A stretch of 64,000 nt of DNA from Candidatus Pedobacter colombiensis (GTDB taxonomy: Bacteria > Bacteroidota > Bacteroidia > Sphingobacteriales > Sphingobacteriaceae), in assembly GCA_029202485.1 (NCBI GenBank), contig CP119313.1:1364001-1428000 (forward strand), written 5' to 3'. Positions 52,649 through 63,100 of this stretch are shown here, piece after piece (the first letter of the stretch is position 1; each line of letters opens with the position of its first letter). A program made the position numbers and the translations under genes. The notes below the pieces were generated by a model. That model saw only the letters and a list, made by a program, of their open reading frames with translations, made no database searches and was not told the origin of the DNA.

Positions 52649-53185
52649 TTAATTTTTTTCAAAAAAACTGAAAGATGAATTTCCATACCTTCTGGTTTCT
52701 TTATAACCTGGTTGGTCTTTCATTTTTAGTAAAGATGGATGTTCTACTATTAACAAGCCGTTATCAGTAAGTAAATTATTCTTCATAACCAGCTGCGGTA
52801 TTAATGGAATTGTTGGTAAATCGTAGGGAGGGTCAGCAAAAATGATTTGGTAGGTCTCCTGATCACTTTCTAAAAATTTAAAAACATCATCCTTGTGCGC
52901 GTCTATTTCGGGTAAATCGTATTTTTTTATGACTGATTTTAGCCAATACACACAGCCTGAGTGTTTATCTACCGCTGTTACCTGTTTTATTCCTCTTGAT
53001 GCAAACTCTATGCTAATGTTTCCTGTTCCCGAAAACAGATCAAGCACCCTACACTCTTCAAAATCGTAAGTATTATACAGAATGTTAAAAAGTGCTTCTT
53101 TGGCCATATCTGTAGTGGGCCTAACAGGTAAACTTTCGGGGGCACTAAGGCGAATGCCTTTTAATTTTCCTCCTATTATTCGCAT
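52649..53185 (-). CDS. rsmD: 16S rRNA (guanine-966-N2)-methyltransferase
   Basis: A 178-residue SAM-dependent methyltransferase modifying G966 of 16S rRNA. Motifs: MRIIGGKLKGIRL start, RPTTDMAKEALFNIL (~22-36), SAM loop VLDLFSGTGNISIE (~47-60) and the catalytic DPPY (~117-120). It overlaps the upstream DUF3822 gene by 10 bases and precedes coaD by 4 bases, the common rsmD-coaD order. Confidence 0.95.
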   Translation of the reverse strand: MRIIGGKLKGIRLSAPESLPVRPTTDMAKEALFNILYNTYDFEECRVLDLFSGTGNISIEFASRGIKQVTAVDKHSGCVYWLKSVIKKYDLPEIDAHKDDVFKFLESDQETYQIIFADPPYDLPTIPLIPQLVMKNNLLTDNGLLIVEHPSLLKMKDQPGYKETRRYGNSSFSFFEKN

Positions 53186-54006
53186 AAATCAAGGGCTAGC
53201 AAGCTGCTGTAATAATGAGCAGGCATATCATCTAAAATTTTGTGGTCTAATTCTTTAACAGGGGGGCAATTGAAACTGATGTTGTTAAAGTATTTTGCTA
53301 TACATTGATAATAATCGTCTCCAGAATGTATAATGCCACTTAACTGTACTTCTGTATTGGCTGTATTGATGTTAAGCTGGCTAACGATCAATAATAGATA
53401 ATAGTTAAACTCTTCAGCGTTATCAGTCTGGTAATAATTTTGAAAGATCAGCTTTTCGCCAGTACTATATAAAGCATTGAATGAAGATGCAGTAAAATCG
53501 AGCAATAAAATCGTTTTGTCACTTTGAGCCGCAAGTGTAAGTACAGGTGCGTTTTGCGCATATAACTTGCAATTACTTAAAGATGTTGTCAGTGTTTCTT
53601 CAGTAAATTGCTGAAGGGTAAAGATTGAGGTAAAACCAAATGTTTTAAATGGTCTGGTATATAAGTTATTTGATTGTGTTTCGGTAAAGAATTTAGCGTA
53701 TTGATTGAGCTGTTGTGGATCAAACAGTTCATTAGGAACATTGATCGAATTCTCTGTATATACAGCAGCTTTAATTTCTTTAAAAGCTAAGGTTAAATAA
53801 ACATCATTCTTAAGTTTGATGGCCAGCATTGCCGGTACATCGTTACACTCCTGCTCATCATAAACTGCTTTAAGTTGTCTGCGGCCCTTATCAATGATTG
53901 CATAAGAGAAACTATCCGGTGTTATTTTTAACAACAGGTCGCAATCTGCAGCCGTATTCAGGTCAAACTCAGGATCAACCAATAGTATGCTGTTTTTATT
54001 ATCCAT
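53176..54006 (-). CDS. DUF3822 family protein
   Basis: A 276-residue protein of the DUF3822 family, known from Bacteroidota and commonly placed before rsmD. It appears to have an actin/ASKHA-like two-lobed pattern (beta-hairpin-rich halves with KTILLLDF and TEVQLSGIIHSGDD), but this is inference and function is unknown. It leads the DUF3822-rsmD-coaD operon and overlaps rsmD by 10 bases. Its -7 element ends 5 bases before the ATG. Confidence 0.85.
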   Translation of the reverse strand: MDNKNSILLVDPEFDLNTAADCDLLLKITPDSFSYAIIDKGRRQLKAVYDEQECNDVPAMLAIKLKNDVYLTLAFKEIKAAVYTENSINVPNELFDPQQLNQYAKFFTETQSNNLYTRPFKTFGFTSIFTLQQFTEETLTTSLSNCKLYAQNAPVLTLAAQSDKTILLLDFTASSFNALYSTGEKLIFQNYYQTDNAEEFNYYLLLIVSQLNINTANTEVQLSGIIHSGDDYYQCIAKYFNNISFNCPPVKELDHKILDDMPAHYYSSLLALDLCE

Positions 54007-54011
54007 ATTAG

Positions 54012-54019
54012 CAAAATTA
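54012..54019 (-). promoter_or_regulatory. -7 element for the DUF3822-rsmD-coaD operon
   Basis: The minus strand reads TAATTTTG, a perfect TAnnTTTG, ending 5 bases before the start codon, implying a near-leaderless transcript. The divergent helicase gene has CATATTTG (54047-54054, 7 of 8) just before its own ATG. Confidence 0.55.
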
Positions 54020-54058
54020 ATCCTTTTTTCTATAAGATCACCATCGCATATTTGTTAA

Positions 54059-55501
54059 ATGGATAAAGCAGCAATTATTGCCCAATCTTACGAATTTACT
54101 CCGACTGCCGAACAGCTTTTTTTTTGTAAAGAAATGGCTTCTTTTTTATCACATGAGTTGGATAATCAGTGTTTTATATTGAGAGGGTACGCAGGGACGG
54201 GGAAAACTACTTCTGTAGGAGCCCTGGTAAAGGCTTTAACAAAATTTAAAATCCGTTCGGTATTAATGGCGCCAACAGGAAGGGCGGCGAAGGTGATGAG
54301 CAATTATACCGGTAAAAAGGCCCTAACCATTCATAAAAAAATATATAGAAAACGATCGGCGGTTTCAACTGATTTGTCGTTTCAGTTGGCACCTAACCTG
54401 GCGGAACATACACTTTTTATCATTGATGAGGCATCGATGATTGCCGATGAATGGATTACGCATACTGGGTCATCCTTTTTAAAGGATTTAATGGAATTTG
54501 TGTATAATGGGAAAAATTGTGCTGCATTATTTGTGGGTGATACGGCACAATTGCCGCCGGTTGGGAGTATTGATAGTCCGGCTTTAAATGCAGCATACGT
54601 CGCATCAAATTTTGGTATACAGGTTAAAACAGTTGAACTGAAAGAGGTAGTGCGACAGGAAAAGAAATCAGGAATATTGGCCAATGCAACCATGCTGCGC
54701 AAGCTGATTAATGATTTGGAAGCGAAAAGCGATGCAAAAATGATTTTACCGAAATTTATAACCAAAAACTATAAAGATATCTTTAGGATGACAGGCCTAA
54801 AGCTGGTTGAAGGGCTAGAATATGCTTATGGTAAGTTTGGCATTGAAAACTCATTGGTTGTTTGCAGATCTAATAAATCGGCCAATGTATATAATCAGCA
54901 GATCAGAGCCAGGTTGCTTTATCGTGAGGAAGAGCTTACGGGTGGCGACCAGATTATGGTGGTGAAGAACAATTATTTTTGGCTGCCCGAAAATGAGTCG
55001 GCCGCTTTTATTGCTAATGGCGATATGGCTAAAATTGTAAGAGTAAGGAATACGGAAGAACGGTACGGCTTTCGTTTTTCGGAAGTACAGTTGGAATTTA
55101 TGGATTTTCCGGATGTAGGACTGGTTACCTGTAAGGTGATGCTGGATACGCTTACAATAGATGCGCCAAATTTATCGCATGAACAAGGAACTAAACTATT
55201 TGAACAGTTGAATATTGATTATGAGCATATAAAAAATAAGCGGGAAAGATTTAATGCAATTAAAGAAGATCCTTATTATAATGCGCTGCAAATTAAGTTC
55301 GCTTATGCGGTAACCTGTCATAAAGCGCAAGGTGGGCAATGGGATGCTGTTTTTGTAGATCAGGGTTATTTAACGGATGAAATGGTAGACATGGACTTTT
55401 TAAGATGGCTATATACTGGGGTGACGAGAGCGAAAAGAGAATTATTTTTAGTAAATTTTGCACCTAATCTGTTTTTAGCTACGGCCGAGGATGAATTTTA
55501 A
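54059..55501 (+). CDS. RecD/Dda-like SF1B DNA helicase
   Basis: A 480-residue 5'-3' helicase of the RecD2/Dda group acting alone rather than in RecBCD. Walker A GYAGTGKT is at 43-50, MAPTGRAAKV forms motif Ia, Walker B is LFIIDEASMI, motif III has GDTAQLPPVG, and the C-terminal UvrD-C-2 domain has VTCHKAQGGQWDAVFVDQG and YTGVTRAKREL. It lacks the long N-terminal extension of RecD2. A likely role is DNA repair or replication restart. Confidence 0.9.
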   Translation: MDKAAIIAQSYEFTPTAEQLFFCKEMASFLSHELDNQCFILRGYAGTGKTTSVGALVKALTKFKIRSVLMAPTGRAAKVMSNYTGKKALTIHKKIYRKRSAVSTDLSFQLAPNLAEHTLFIIDEASMIADEWITHTGSSFLKDLMEFVYNGKNCAALFVGDTAQLPPVGSIDSPALNAAYVASNFGIQVKTVELKEVVRQEKKSGILANATMLRKLINDLEAKSDAKMILPKFITKNYKDIFRMTGLKLVEGLEYAYGKFGIENSLVVCRSNKSANVYNQQIRARLLYREEELTGGDQIMVVKNNYFWLPENESAAFIANGDMAKIVRVRNTEERYGFRFSEVQLEFMDFPDVGLVTCKVMLDTLTIDAPNLSHEQGTKLFEQLNIDYEHIKNKRERFNAIKEDPYYNALQIKFAYAVTCHKAQGGQWDAVFVDQGYLTDEMVDMDFLRWLYTGVTRAKRELFLVNFAPNLFLATAEDEF

Positions 55502-55519
55502 ATATTAAAAAGCGTAATT

Positions 55520-56206
55520 ATGAGATTTGCATATTCTATTAAACAAAAAATGAAGATCGCAGTGTTGTTATTCTGCATTATGGCCTGTACCTTATTGATT
55601 CGTTTTTTGGAGGATAAAAGTGTAAAGAGCATGAATGAGTCATTTGTATCCATGTACAATGACAGGCTTATTCCTGCCACTGATTTGTTTTATGTGGCAG
55701 AGAATGCTTATTTAAAAAAATCTCTGTTTGAAGATGCTTTATATGGGCCTGATCAGCTTTTTGATGCTGCAAGTTTGAAGGCGCAACTCGGGAAGCTGAA
55801 CGTTTCAATTGATTCTTTGATTGATAAGTATAGTAAAACCTTTCTGGTAAAGCAGGAAAAGGAACAGTTGGAGGAACTTAAAAAAGACCTTGAAAGTACA
55901 GTAGGTGTGGAAAACAAAATGTTATCTATAGCGACTACACAGGGTATTGGAGAAGCCAGAAAGCTCTACAGTAATGAGGGAAGGGACTCATCAAACAAAA
56001 CTATAAAGAAATTATCAGAGCTGATGAGTATTCAGAAGCAAATAGGGGAAGAATTGATTAAAGATTCAGCTTTTATGGTATCTGGTAATAAGCTGTATTC
56101 TACCTTTCAGGTAGTTTTGGCCATTGTTATTGGTATTTTGATCGTGGGGATTGTATTTACTTCTAATGTAGTAAAGATTACTAATGAGAAGTTTAATTTG
56201 AATTAA
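55520..56206 (+). CDS. Membrane four-helix-bundle sensor protein without output domain
   Basis: A 228-residue protein with transmembrane helices at ~11-28 and ~194-217 flanking a ~165-residue periplasmic helical region. This matches the four-helix-bundle ligand-binding module of chemoreceptors (4HB_MCP-like: LIPATDLFYVAENAYLKKSL). After TM2 only 10 residues follow, so no HAMP, signalling or kinase domain exists. It might act with another membrane protein, or be a truncated receptor, although no downstream remnant is visible. It is convergent with, and shares its stop with, the histidine kinase gene. Confidence 0.75.
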   Translation: MRFAYSIKQKMKIAVLLFCIMACTLLIRFLEDKSVKSMNESFVSMYNDRLIPATDLFYVAENAYLKKSLFEDALYGPDQLFDAASLKAQLGKLNVSIDSLIDKYSKTFLVKQEKEQLEELKKDLESTVGVENKMLSIATTQGIGEARKLYSNEGRDSSNKTIKKLSELMSIQKQIGEELIKDSAFMVSGNKLYSTFQVVLAIVIGILIVGIVFTSNVVKITNEKFNLN

Positions 56207-57525
56207 GCGGCTATTAATGGTATAGTAATTTGAAAAGTAGTGCCCTCATTTTCTTTGCTGTTTACGGTTATCGATCCTCCATGTCGCTCTATAATCTGCC
56301 TGGATATATGTAATCCTAAACCTATTGACTTTTCGCCTTTAAGCCCTGGTCGTCCTGCTTTAGAGAACTGATCAAAAAGTATTTTCTGTAGGTTATCAGG
56401 GATACCGATCCCAAAATCTGTAATCCGGATGATACATGTGTCATCTGATTTAGAAAGTTCGATATTGATAGGGGTTTCCGGTTTGGAAAATTTTAGTCCG
56501 TTTCCAATAAGGTTATCTATAACCCTGGTCAGTTTAGATGGGTTAACTGCGGCAGTAACTGCCGGTTCGTCGGGTTTAAAATTTATAACTCTTTCCTTGT
56601 TCAGATTTTTTTGCCAATTGTCACAAATACTATTCATAAAAGCGATCATATTTGTAGTTTGAAGCTGGAATGGCGCTTTTTCATTTTGAGCTACTTCAAT
56701 CAGATCGTTGATGATGTTTTTTGCCTGGCGTGTTGATGTAAGAATAAGCTGCATTTCCATGCTGTTTTTATTAGATTCCTCTTCTAAAGCAATTTGGGTT
56801 AGTGCTTCGATATTATTGAGCGGGTTTCTTAGGTCATGAGCTACAAATCCAAGAATTTCTCCTTTTTGATGATTAAGGAGTTGAACTTCCATATTTTTTT
56901 CTTCTAGTTGCTTGACCTTTACAAACTGTTCGGCTTTAAAGTAATAGCTATATCTGGAACAGGCGTAAAGAAAAAAAGCCAGTACGCCGGACATGATTAC
57001 ATTAAGTAGTTTTTGCAGGTTACTGATGTTTGGTATGACCATAGCGGCTATAAACAAAATTACAATGTAAATAGAAATGGTAATGATTTGTTTAAGTTCA
57101 AGCGCGAAGAAAACACTAACTGCAACTATTCCTGTAAGGAATATGGTCAATGTGTTTTTTGGATTAAATAGAGAGAAAAGATAACTTACCGTAAAAGATG
57201 TAGTTAAGAGAAATATACAAAATATGATAACCAGTGTTTCTCTGCCGGTTGTTTTCCAACGTGAGGACTTTAAAGCGAGGCTACTAAGAAGTATGAATAG
57301 GGAGGCACCTAAGGTTTGAACCCAGTTTAGGGCGTTATATAGGCCCAGATTAGGCATGGATTCCAGCTCGTCATGATAAAATATTGAGGTTGTTCTTACC
57401 CCAAGGGCAATGATAAGTAAAAACGTTCCCAGGATGGTTACCTGCCGGGTATTGATGTAACTATAAGTATCCTTAAATTCATCGGAATACTTTTTTGGAA
57501 TTCTATATCTAAATAAATGGAGCAC
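56203..57525 (-). CDS. Sensor histidine kinase with 6-TM input domain
   Basis: A 440-residue inner-membrane kinase. About six transmembrane helices occupy residues ~30-190. A short coiled coil leads to HisKA with the phosphoacceptor His230 (GFVAHDLRNPLNNIE), then HATPase_c with the N-box NLIGNGLKFSKP, G1 DFGIGIPDN and G2 GLGLHISRQIIERHGG. No receiver or response-regulator gene is adjacent, so it is an orphan. Divergently oriented from the RND efflux operon with 85 bases between, making that operon a possible target (inference). Confidence 0.88.
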   Translation of the reverse strand: MLHLFRYRIPKKYSDEFKDTYSYINTRQVTILGTFLLIIALGVRTTSIFYHDELESMPNLGLYNALNWVQTLGASLFILLSSLALKSSRWKTTGRETLVIIFCIFLLTTSFTVSYLFSLFNPKNTLTIFLTGIVAVSVFFALELKQIITISIYIVILFIAAMVIPNISNLQKLLNVIMSGVLAFFLYACSRYSYYFKAEQFVKVKQLEEKNMEVQLLNHQKGEILGFVAHDLRNPLNNIEALTQIALEEESNKNSMEMQLILTSTRQAKNIINDLIEVAQNEKAPFQLQTTNMIAFMNSICDNWQKNLNKERVINFKPDEPAVTAAVNPSKLTRVIDNLIGNGLKFSKPETPINIELSKSDDTCIIRITDFGIGIPDNLQKILFDQFSKAGRPGLKGEKSIGLGLHISRQIIERHGGSITVNSKENEGTTFQITIPLIAA

Positions 57526-57610
57526 TTTGTTTTTTTTGGTAGTAAAAATAATGAAAGGAAATGAAGTTGTATGATTATTATATTATTTTTACTGAAAGTA
57601 ATTAATATTT

Positions 57611-58966
57611 ATGATGGCTACGATACCTAAAATTTATTTGATTATGATGCTGCTTTCTATAAACGTTATAGTTAAAGCTCAGGGAGTTGACTCCTTAAAT
57701 TACAAATTTAGCCTGAAATCAGCGATTGATTTTGCTTTAAGACACCAAACAGCAGTTCTGAATGCCACCGTTGATGAGGAGATTGCTCGTAATACGATAA
57801 AACAAACCGTTGGTATTGGTTTGCCACAGGTGTCCAGCTCTTTTAGCTTTCAGGACTTCCTGAAATTGCCAACAACACTACTGCCTGGTGAATTCGCTTC
57901 TCCACCTTCCAATACGCCTATTCCTGTTAAGTTTGGTACAAAGTATAATTCTACAGCAAATATTCAGTTAAGTCAGTTGATATTTGATGGAGGGTATATT
58001 GTTGGGTTACAAGCTACAAAAACCTATAAGGAGCTGTCGGTTAGAAATAGTAAGCGAACAAAGATAGAAACAGTTGTCGCCGTAACTAAAGCCTATTATT
58101 CCGCATTGGTGAGTAAGGAGCAACTGAGTTTAATTGATGCGAACCTTGCACAGCTCACAAAATCTTTAAATGATACAGAGGCGATGTTTAAGAATGGCTT
58201 TTCTGAAAAGATTGATGTGGATAGACTTCAGGTTTTAAAAAATAATTTAGAAACCGACAGGGAGAATGTGGTTCAGTTATTTGCTATTAATGTAGATTTA
58301 CTTAAATTCCAAATGGGAATGCCAATACAAGCTAACCTTGCACTTACTGATAAGATCAGTGATGTAAGGGCAGAGCCCGTAGTTTTACAAACTACTGATA
58401 CAACATCATACAGAGGGAGGATAGAGTACTCTTTGCTGGAAACCCAAAAAAAATTAAATGAATTGGATTTAAAACGGCAAAAAAGTATGTTCCTGCCCAC
58501 ATTGTCAGGATTTGCCAGTGCCTCTAAAAATTTTCAATCAGATAATTTACCTACACATTTCGATCAGAGCTTTCCAACTTCTGTAATTGGGCTTACGCTT
58601 TCCTGGAATATTATTAATGGCGGACAGCGTATTTATCAGGTTCGCAATGCTAAACTAGCGGTTCAGAAGTCTGAAAATGATATGGTTAACTTAAAGAATG
58701 GCATTACGCTTGAGATTTCAAATGGACAGAAAGCTTATCTCAGTAGCTTGCGTTCGGTCGAAAATCAACAAAGAAATCTTAGCCTGTCAGCCGAAATACT
58801 TAGGGTTTCCCGCATTAAGTATGAACAAGGGGTCGGTTCTAGTCTGGAAGTAACCACCGCTGAAACGTCTTTAAAAGAAGCTCAAAACAATTACATCAAA
58901 GCATTATATGATCTGCTGATTAATAAGGTGGATCTGGATAAGGCTACAGGAAGAATCAATTATTAA
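57611..58966 (+). CDS. TolC family outer-membrane efflux protein
   Basis: A 451-residue outer-membrane channel of the TolC/OEP family, trimeric. Signal peptide ~1-23 ends at VKAQ. The typical two-fold repeat of long helices and barrel strands is seen (LSQLIFDGG near 117; LSWNIINGGQRIYQVRNAK near 331). First gene of a three-gene RND efflux operon; the adaptor begins 20 bases later. Confidence 0.92.
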   Translation: MMATIPKIYLIMMLLSINVIVKAQGVDSLNYKFSLKSAIDFALRHQTAVLNATVDEEIARNTIKQTVGIGLPQVSSSFSFQDFLKLPTTLLPGEFASPPSNTPIPVKFGTKYNSTANIQLSQLIFDGGYIVGLQATKTYKELSVRNSKRTKIETVVAVTKAYYSALVSKEQLSLIDANLAQLTKSLNDTEAMFKNGFSEKIDVDRLQVLKNNLETDRENVVQLFAINVDLLKFQMGMPIQANLALTDKISDVRAEPVVLQTTDTTSYRGRIEYSLLETQKKLNELDLKRQKSMFLPTLSGFASASKNFQSDNLPTHFDQSFPTSVIGLTLSWNIINGGQRIYQVRNAKLAVQKSENDMVNLKNGITLEISNGQKAYLSSLRSVENQQRNLSLSAEILRVSRIKYEQGVGSSLEVTTAETSLKEAQNNYIKALYDLLINKVDLDKATGRINY

Positions 58967-58986
58967 CCTCAAAATACCCCATAACG

Positions 58987-60087
58987 ATGAAAACACCATT
59001 ATATACAGTCGCACTGGCCCTTTTTTTTGCTTCCTGTTCATCAGATAATCCAAAGGATAAAAAAGCAGCATTAGAAAAGCTTAAAAAGGAGCAGACAGTG
59101 CTGAATGGGAAAATAGAAAAGCTGGAGTCGGAATTAGGCCAGAATAAAAAGAAAGATGATTTTAAAGATGTGGCTGTAACGGAACTGGCAGAAACGCATT
59201 TCCGAAATTATGTGGAAGTACAAGGGAAAGTTGATGCTGAAGATAATGTAGATATTATGCCTGAAGTACCAGGGACAGTAATTGGGATTTATGTGAAAGC
59301 CGGGCAACATGTAAGTAAAGGACAAGTATTGGCACAATTGGATGATAAAGTACTGAAACAAAGTGTTGCTCAGCTGCAAACTCAACTGGATCTGGCTACC
59401 ACTGTTTTTAACCGCCAGAAAAATCTATGGGACCAAAAGATTGGGACTGAGGTTCAATATTTAACGGCAAAGAGCCAGAAAGAAGGGTTAGAAAAACAAC
59501 TCGCAGGGCTAAAATCGCAGGCATCGATGAGTAAGATCAAAAGCCCGGTTTCCGGGACGGTAGATGCGATGGATATGAAGCTGGGACAATCTGTAGCTCC
59601 CGGAACACCAATTGGAATAAGGGTGGTAAATGCTGATAAACTTAAGGTAAAGGCCCTTGTTTCTGAAAATTATGGTGGAAAGGTAAATCAGGGAGATGAG
59701 GTTACTATTTCTTTACCGGATGTACCGGAGACGTTGAATGCGAGGGTTTCTTTTGCGGCTAAGGTGATTGATCCTGTTTCGAGAGGGTTTAATGTGGAGG
59801 TGAAATTACCTTCAAATAAGAATTATCGTCCCAATATGGTGGCCATATTAAAAATTATAGATTATAGCAATGATAAGGCGCTCGTGGTTCCAATAAATGC
59901 GATACAAAAATCGGAAAGCAGTGAATATGTTTATACGGCTGTGGATGGGAAAGCCAAAAAGGTAAATATTAAGACAGGAAAGGTGTCGGATGGTAAAGCA
60001 GAAGTTTTATCAGGTTTAAAAGTGGGTGATAAGGTGATTGTCACAGGTTTTCAGGGGCTGAACGATGGGGATTCGGTTAAGTTATAA
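58987..60087 (+). CDS. RND efflux periplasmic adaptor (membrane fusion protein), lipoprotein
   Basis: A 366-residue adaptor linking the inner-membrane pump to the TolC channel. The lipobox FASC (Cys17) predicts lipid anchoring. A Lys/Glu coiled coil (~25-50) precedes the biotinyl-lipoyl-like half (GQHVSKGQVLAQLDDKVL), a helical hairpin (~118-170), the second lipoyl half (IKSPVSGTVDAMDMKLGQSV), beta-barrel and membrane-proximal domains. It resembles the AcrA/MexA family. Gene order tolC-like, adaptor, pump indicates one operon. Confidence 0.93.
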   Translation: MKTPLYTVALALFFASCSSDNPKDKKAALEKLKKEQTVLNGKIEKLESELGQNKKKDDFKDVAVTELAETHFRNYVEVQGKVDAEDNVDIMPEVPGTVIGIYVKAGQHVSKGQVLAQLDDKVLKQSVAQLQTQLDLATTVFNRQKNLWDQKIGTEVQYLTAKSQKEGLEKQLAGLKSQASMSKIKSPVSGTVDAMDMKLGQSVAPGTPIGIRVVNADKLKVKALVSENYGGKVNQGDEVTISLPDVPETLNARVSFAAKVIDPVSRGFNVEVKLPSNKNYRPNMVAILKIIDYSNDKALVVPINAIQKSESSEYVYTAVDGKAKKVNIKTGKVSDGKAEVLSGLKVGDKVIVTGFQGLNDGDSVKL

Positions 60088-60108
60088 ATTGATTATTCAT
60101 AAAATAAT

Positions 60109-63100
60109 ATGAAGGATATTAATAAAGAATTTCGACCGTCCAGTTGGGCGATAGATAACAGAACGGCTATATACGTATTTACGTGTTTGCTGATGATCGC
60201 CGGTTATTTTTCCTACAATAGTCTGCCAAAAGAGAATTTTCCGGAGGTTATCATCCCAAAGATATTTGTGCAAACAGTTTATCCGGGTACTTCTCCTGCA
60301 AATATAGAGAACCTGGTTACCAAGCAACTGGAAAAGCAGATAAGGGGTACATTAGGATTGAAAAAGATCACTTCCAATTCGTATCAGGATTTCTCTTTCA
60401 TTACTGCCGAGTTTAATACAGGGGTAGATATAAAAGATGCAAAACAGCGGGTAAAGGACGCGGTAGATAAGGCCAGAACAGATCTTCCAACTGATTTACC
60501 TGCTGATCCGGTGATTATGGATATCAATCTCTCAGATCTGCCAATTATGTATATCAATATTTCGGGAGATTATGACCTGAAGAAATTAAAGGAGTATGCT
60601 GATGATATTCAAGATCGGGTTGAGGGCCTGAAAGAGATTGCCGGAGTGGATATTGTGGGCGCTCTGGAGCCTGAAATACAGATCAATGTTGATTTACGTA
60701 AGATGGAGGCAGCACGTCTCTCATTTAATGATATTGCTCAGGCTGTAAGTAAAGAAAATAAAACCATATCTGGCGGTTCGGTAAAGATGGATGGGATGCT
60801 GCGAACTTTAAATGTTAAAAAGGAGTTTAAAGATGCCGAAGAGATTGGTAATCTTATTGTTAAAACACCTACAGGGGGCGCTGTTTATTTAAAGGATATT
60901 GCAGAGGTAAAGGACTCGTTTAAGGAGCAAAATAGCTATGCCCGGCTATATGGGAAAAATGTGATTACGTTAAATGTGAGGAAACGGAGTGGAGAAAATC
61001 TGATTGAGGCTTCCGATAAGATCAACGCACTATTGAAGGAAATGAAGGGTAAGGTGATTCCTGAAAAATTGAACATTACCATCACGGGTGATCAAAGTGA
61101 TCAGACTCGTATTACGCTTCATGATCTGATCAATACCATCATTATTGGTTTTATCCTGGTAACATTGATCCTGATGTTTTTTATGGGGGTAACCAATGCG
61201 TTATTTGTAGCAATGTCTGTACCGCTGTCTATGTTTATCGCTTTTCTTTCCATGCCTGTGTTGGGAGGGTTATTCCATTTTAACTTTACCATGAACATGA
61301 TGGTATTGTTCTCTTTCTTGCTGGGGTTGGGGATTGTGGTGGATGATGCGATTGTGGTGATCGAGAATACGCACCGTATTTTTGATAATGGTAAGGTTCC
61401 TATTGTTAAGGCTGCTAAAACAGCTACCGGAGAAGTGTTTTTACCGGTGTTGTCGGGTACTTTAACCACATTAGCTCCTTTCTTCCCTTTATTGTTCTGG
61501 CCTGGAATTATTGGTGAGTTTATGTATTTCCTGCCTGTAACACTAATTGTTACTTTATCGGCTTCGCTTATTGTGGCATATATCATTAATCCGGTCTTTG
61601 CCGTTGATTTTATGAAACCTCATCATGATGATGAAGGTAGTCGTCCTGCTTTTAACAAGGCAGTTAAGCGAACGCTATTGGTTTTTACAATAATTGCTAT
61701 ACTATGTTACCTGGTTAACTTTGGCTTAGGTAATTTTGTGGTATTCCTTGCCTTGCTCTATTTATTGAATCATTTTTTTCTTAGCGGAGTGATCAAGAAA
61801 TTTCAGGAAGTGACCTGGCCTAAGGCGGTAAATAATTACCACAGTTTGTTGGTGTGGGCCTTAAAACGCCCACGTACTATGATTTGGAGTACCGTAGGGT
61901 TGTTTTTCTTTGCCTTGTTACTTGTTGGGGTAGTGCCACCAAGAATTGTATTTTTCCCTGCTGCTGACCCTAACTTTGCATACGTTTACATTGAGTTGCC
62001 TGTGGGTACCGATCAGGCTTATACCAGTAAGGTGGTAGAAAAGGTTGAAGAGAAAGTAACGAAGGTTGTAGGTCGTAATAATCCAGATGTCTCCTCCATT
62101 ATTTCCAATGTTACGGTTGGTGTTACTGACCCTCAGGGTGAAGATCAAGGTGAATACACCAATAAGGGTAAGGTTACCGTTGCTTTTGTGGCTTATGGTA
62201 AACGTAAAGGTGAACGTACTATTAATTATCTTGATAAGATTCGTCAGGCTGTGAAGGGGATACCCGGAGCAGAAATTACCGTTGCTCAGGAGCAGGGGGG
62301 ACCGCCAACGGCAAAACCGATTAGTATTGAAATTACCGGTGATAATTTGGATTCTATTGCTGTAACGTCTGAAAGATTGAAGAAATTTTTGGATAGTAAG
62401 CAGGTTGCTGGGGTAGAGGAACTGAAAACTGACTTTCAGAATAATAAACCTGAGATTATTTTTAATATAAATAGAGAGAGAGCCAATCGTGAGGGCGTTT
62501 CGACACAAGACATTGGTAATTCTTTAAGAGCTGCATTGTATGGTTATGAGATCTCAAAGTTCCGGGACGTCAATGATGATTATGAAATTAATGTGCGGGC
62601 AAAGGAAGATCAAAGGAACAATCTGGAAGCCTTAAGAAATATGAAGATTACCTTTCGGGATATGGGAATGAATGGGGTCATCAGACAAGTGCCAATATCT
62701 GCTTTTGCCGATATTAACTATGTGAATACTTATGGTGGCATTAAGCGTAAGCAGCAGAAAAGGATCATTATTCTTTCTTCCAATGTATTGTCAGAGTATA
62801 ATGCCAATGAGGTGGTTGCTAATATTCAAAGCGAGATCAACGAGTTTAAGGCTCCTGACGGGGTAGTGATAAAGATGGCTGGTGAGCAAGAGGAGCAAAT
62901 GGAAACGGCTGCGTTTTTAGGTACTGCATTGGTGAGTGCATTGTTTATCATTTTAATTATCCTGGTATTGCAGTTTAATTCTATCAGTAAACCTATTGTT
63001 ATTTTGAGTGAAATCTTGTTTAGCGTAATTGGGGTTTTACTTGGGATAACCATCTTCCGTATGGAATTGTCTATCGTAATGACTGGGTTGGGAATTGTTG

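Noticed and set aside
52645..52686. 14-codon extension of CoaD
   Set aside because: It overlaps the rsmD 3' end and is absent from family members; MKIALFPGSFDP is the standard start.
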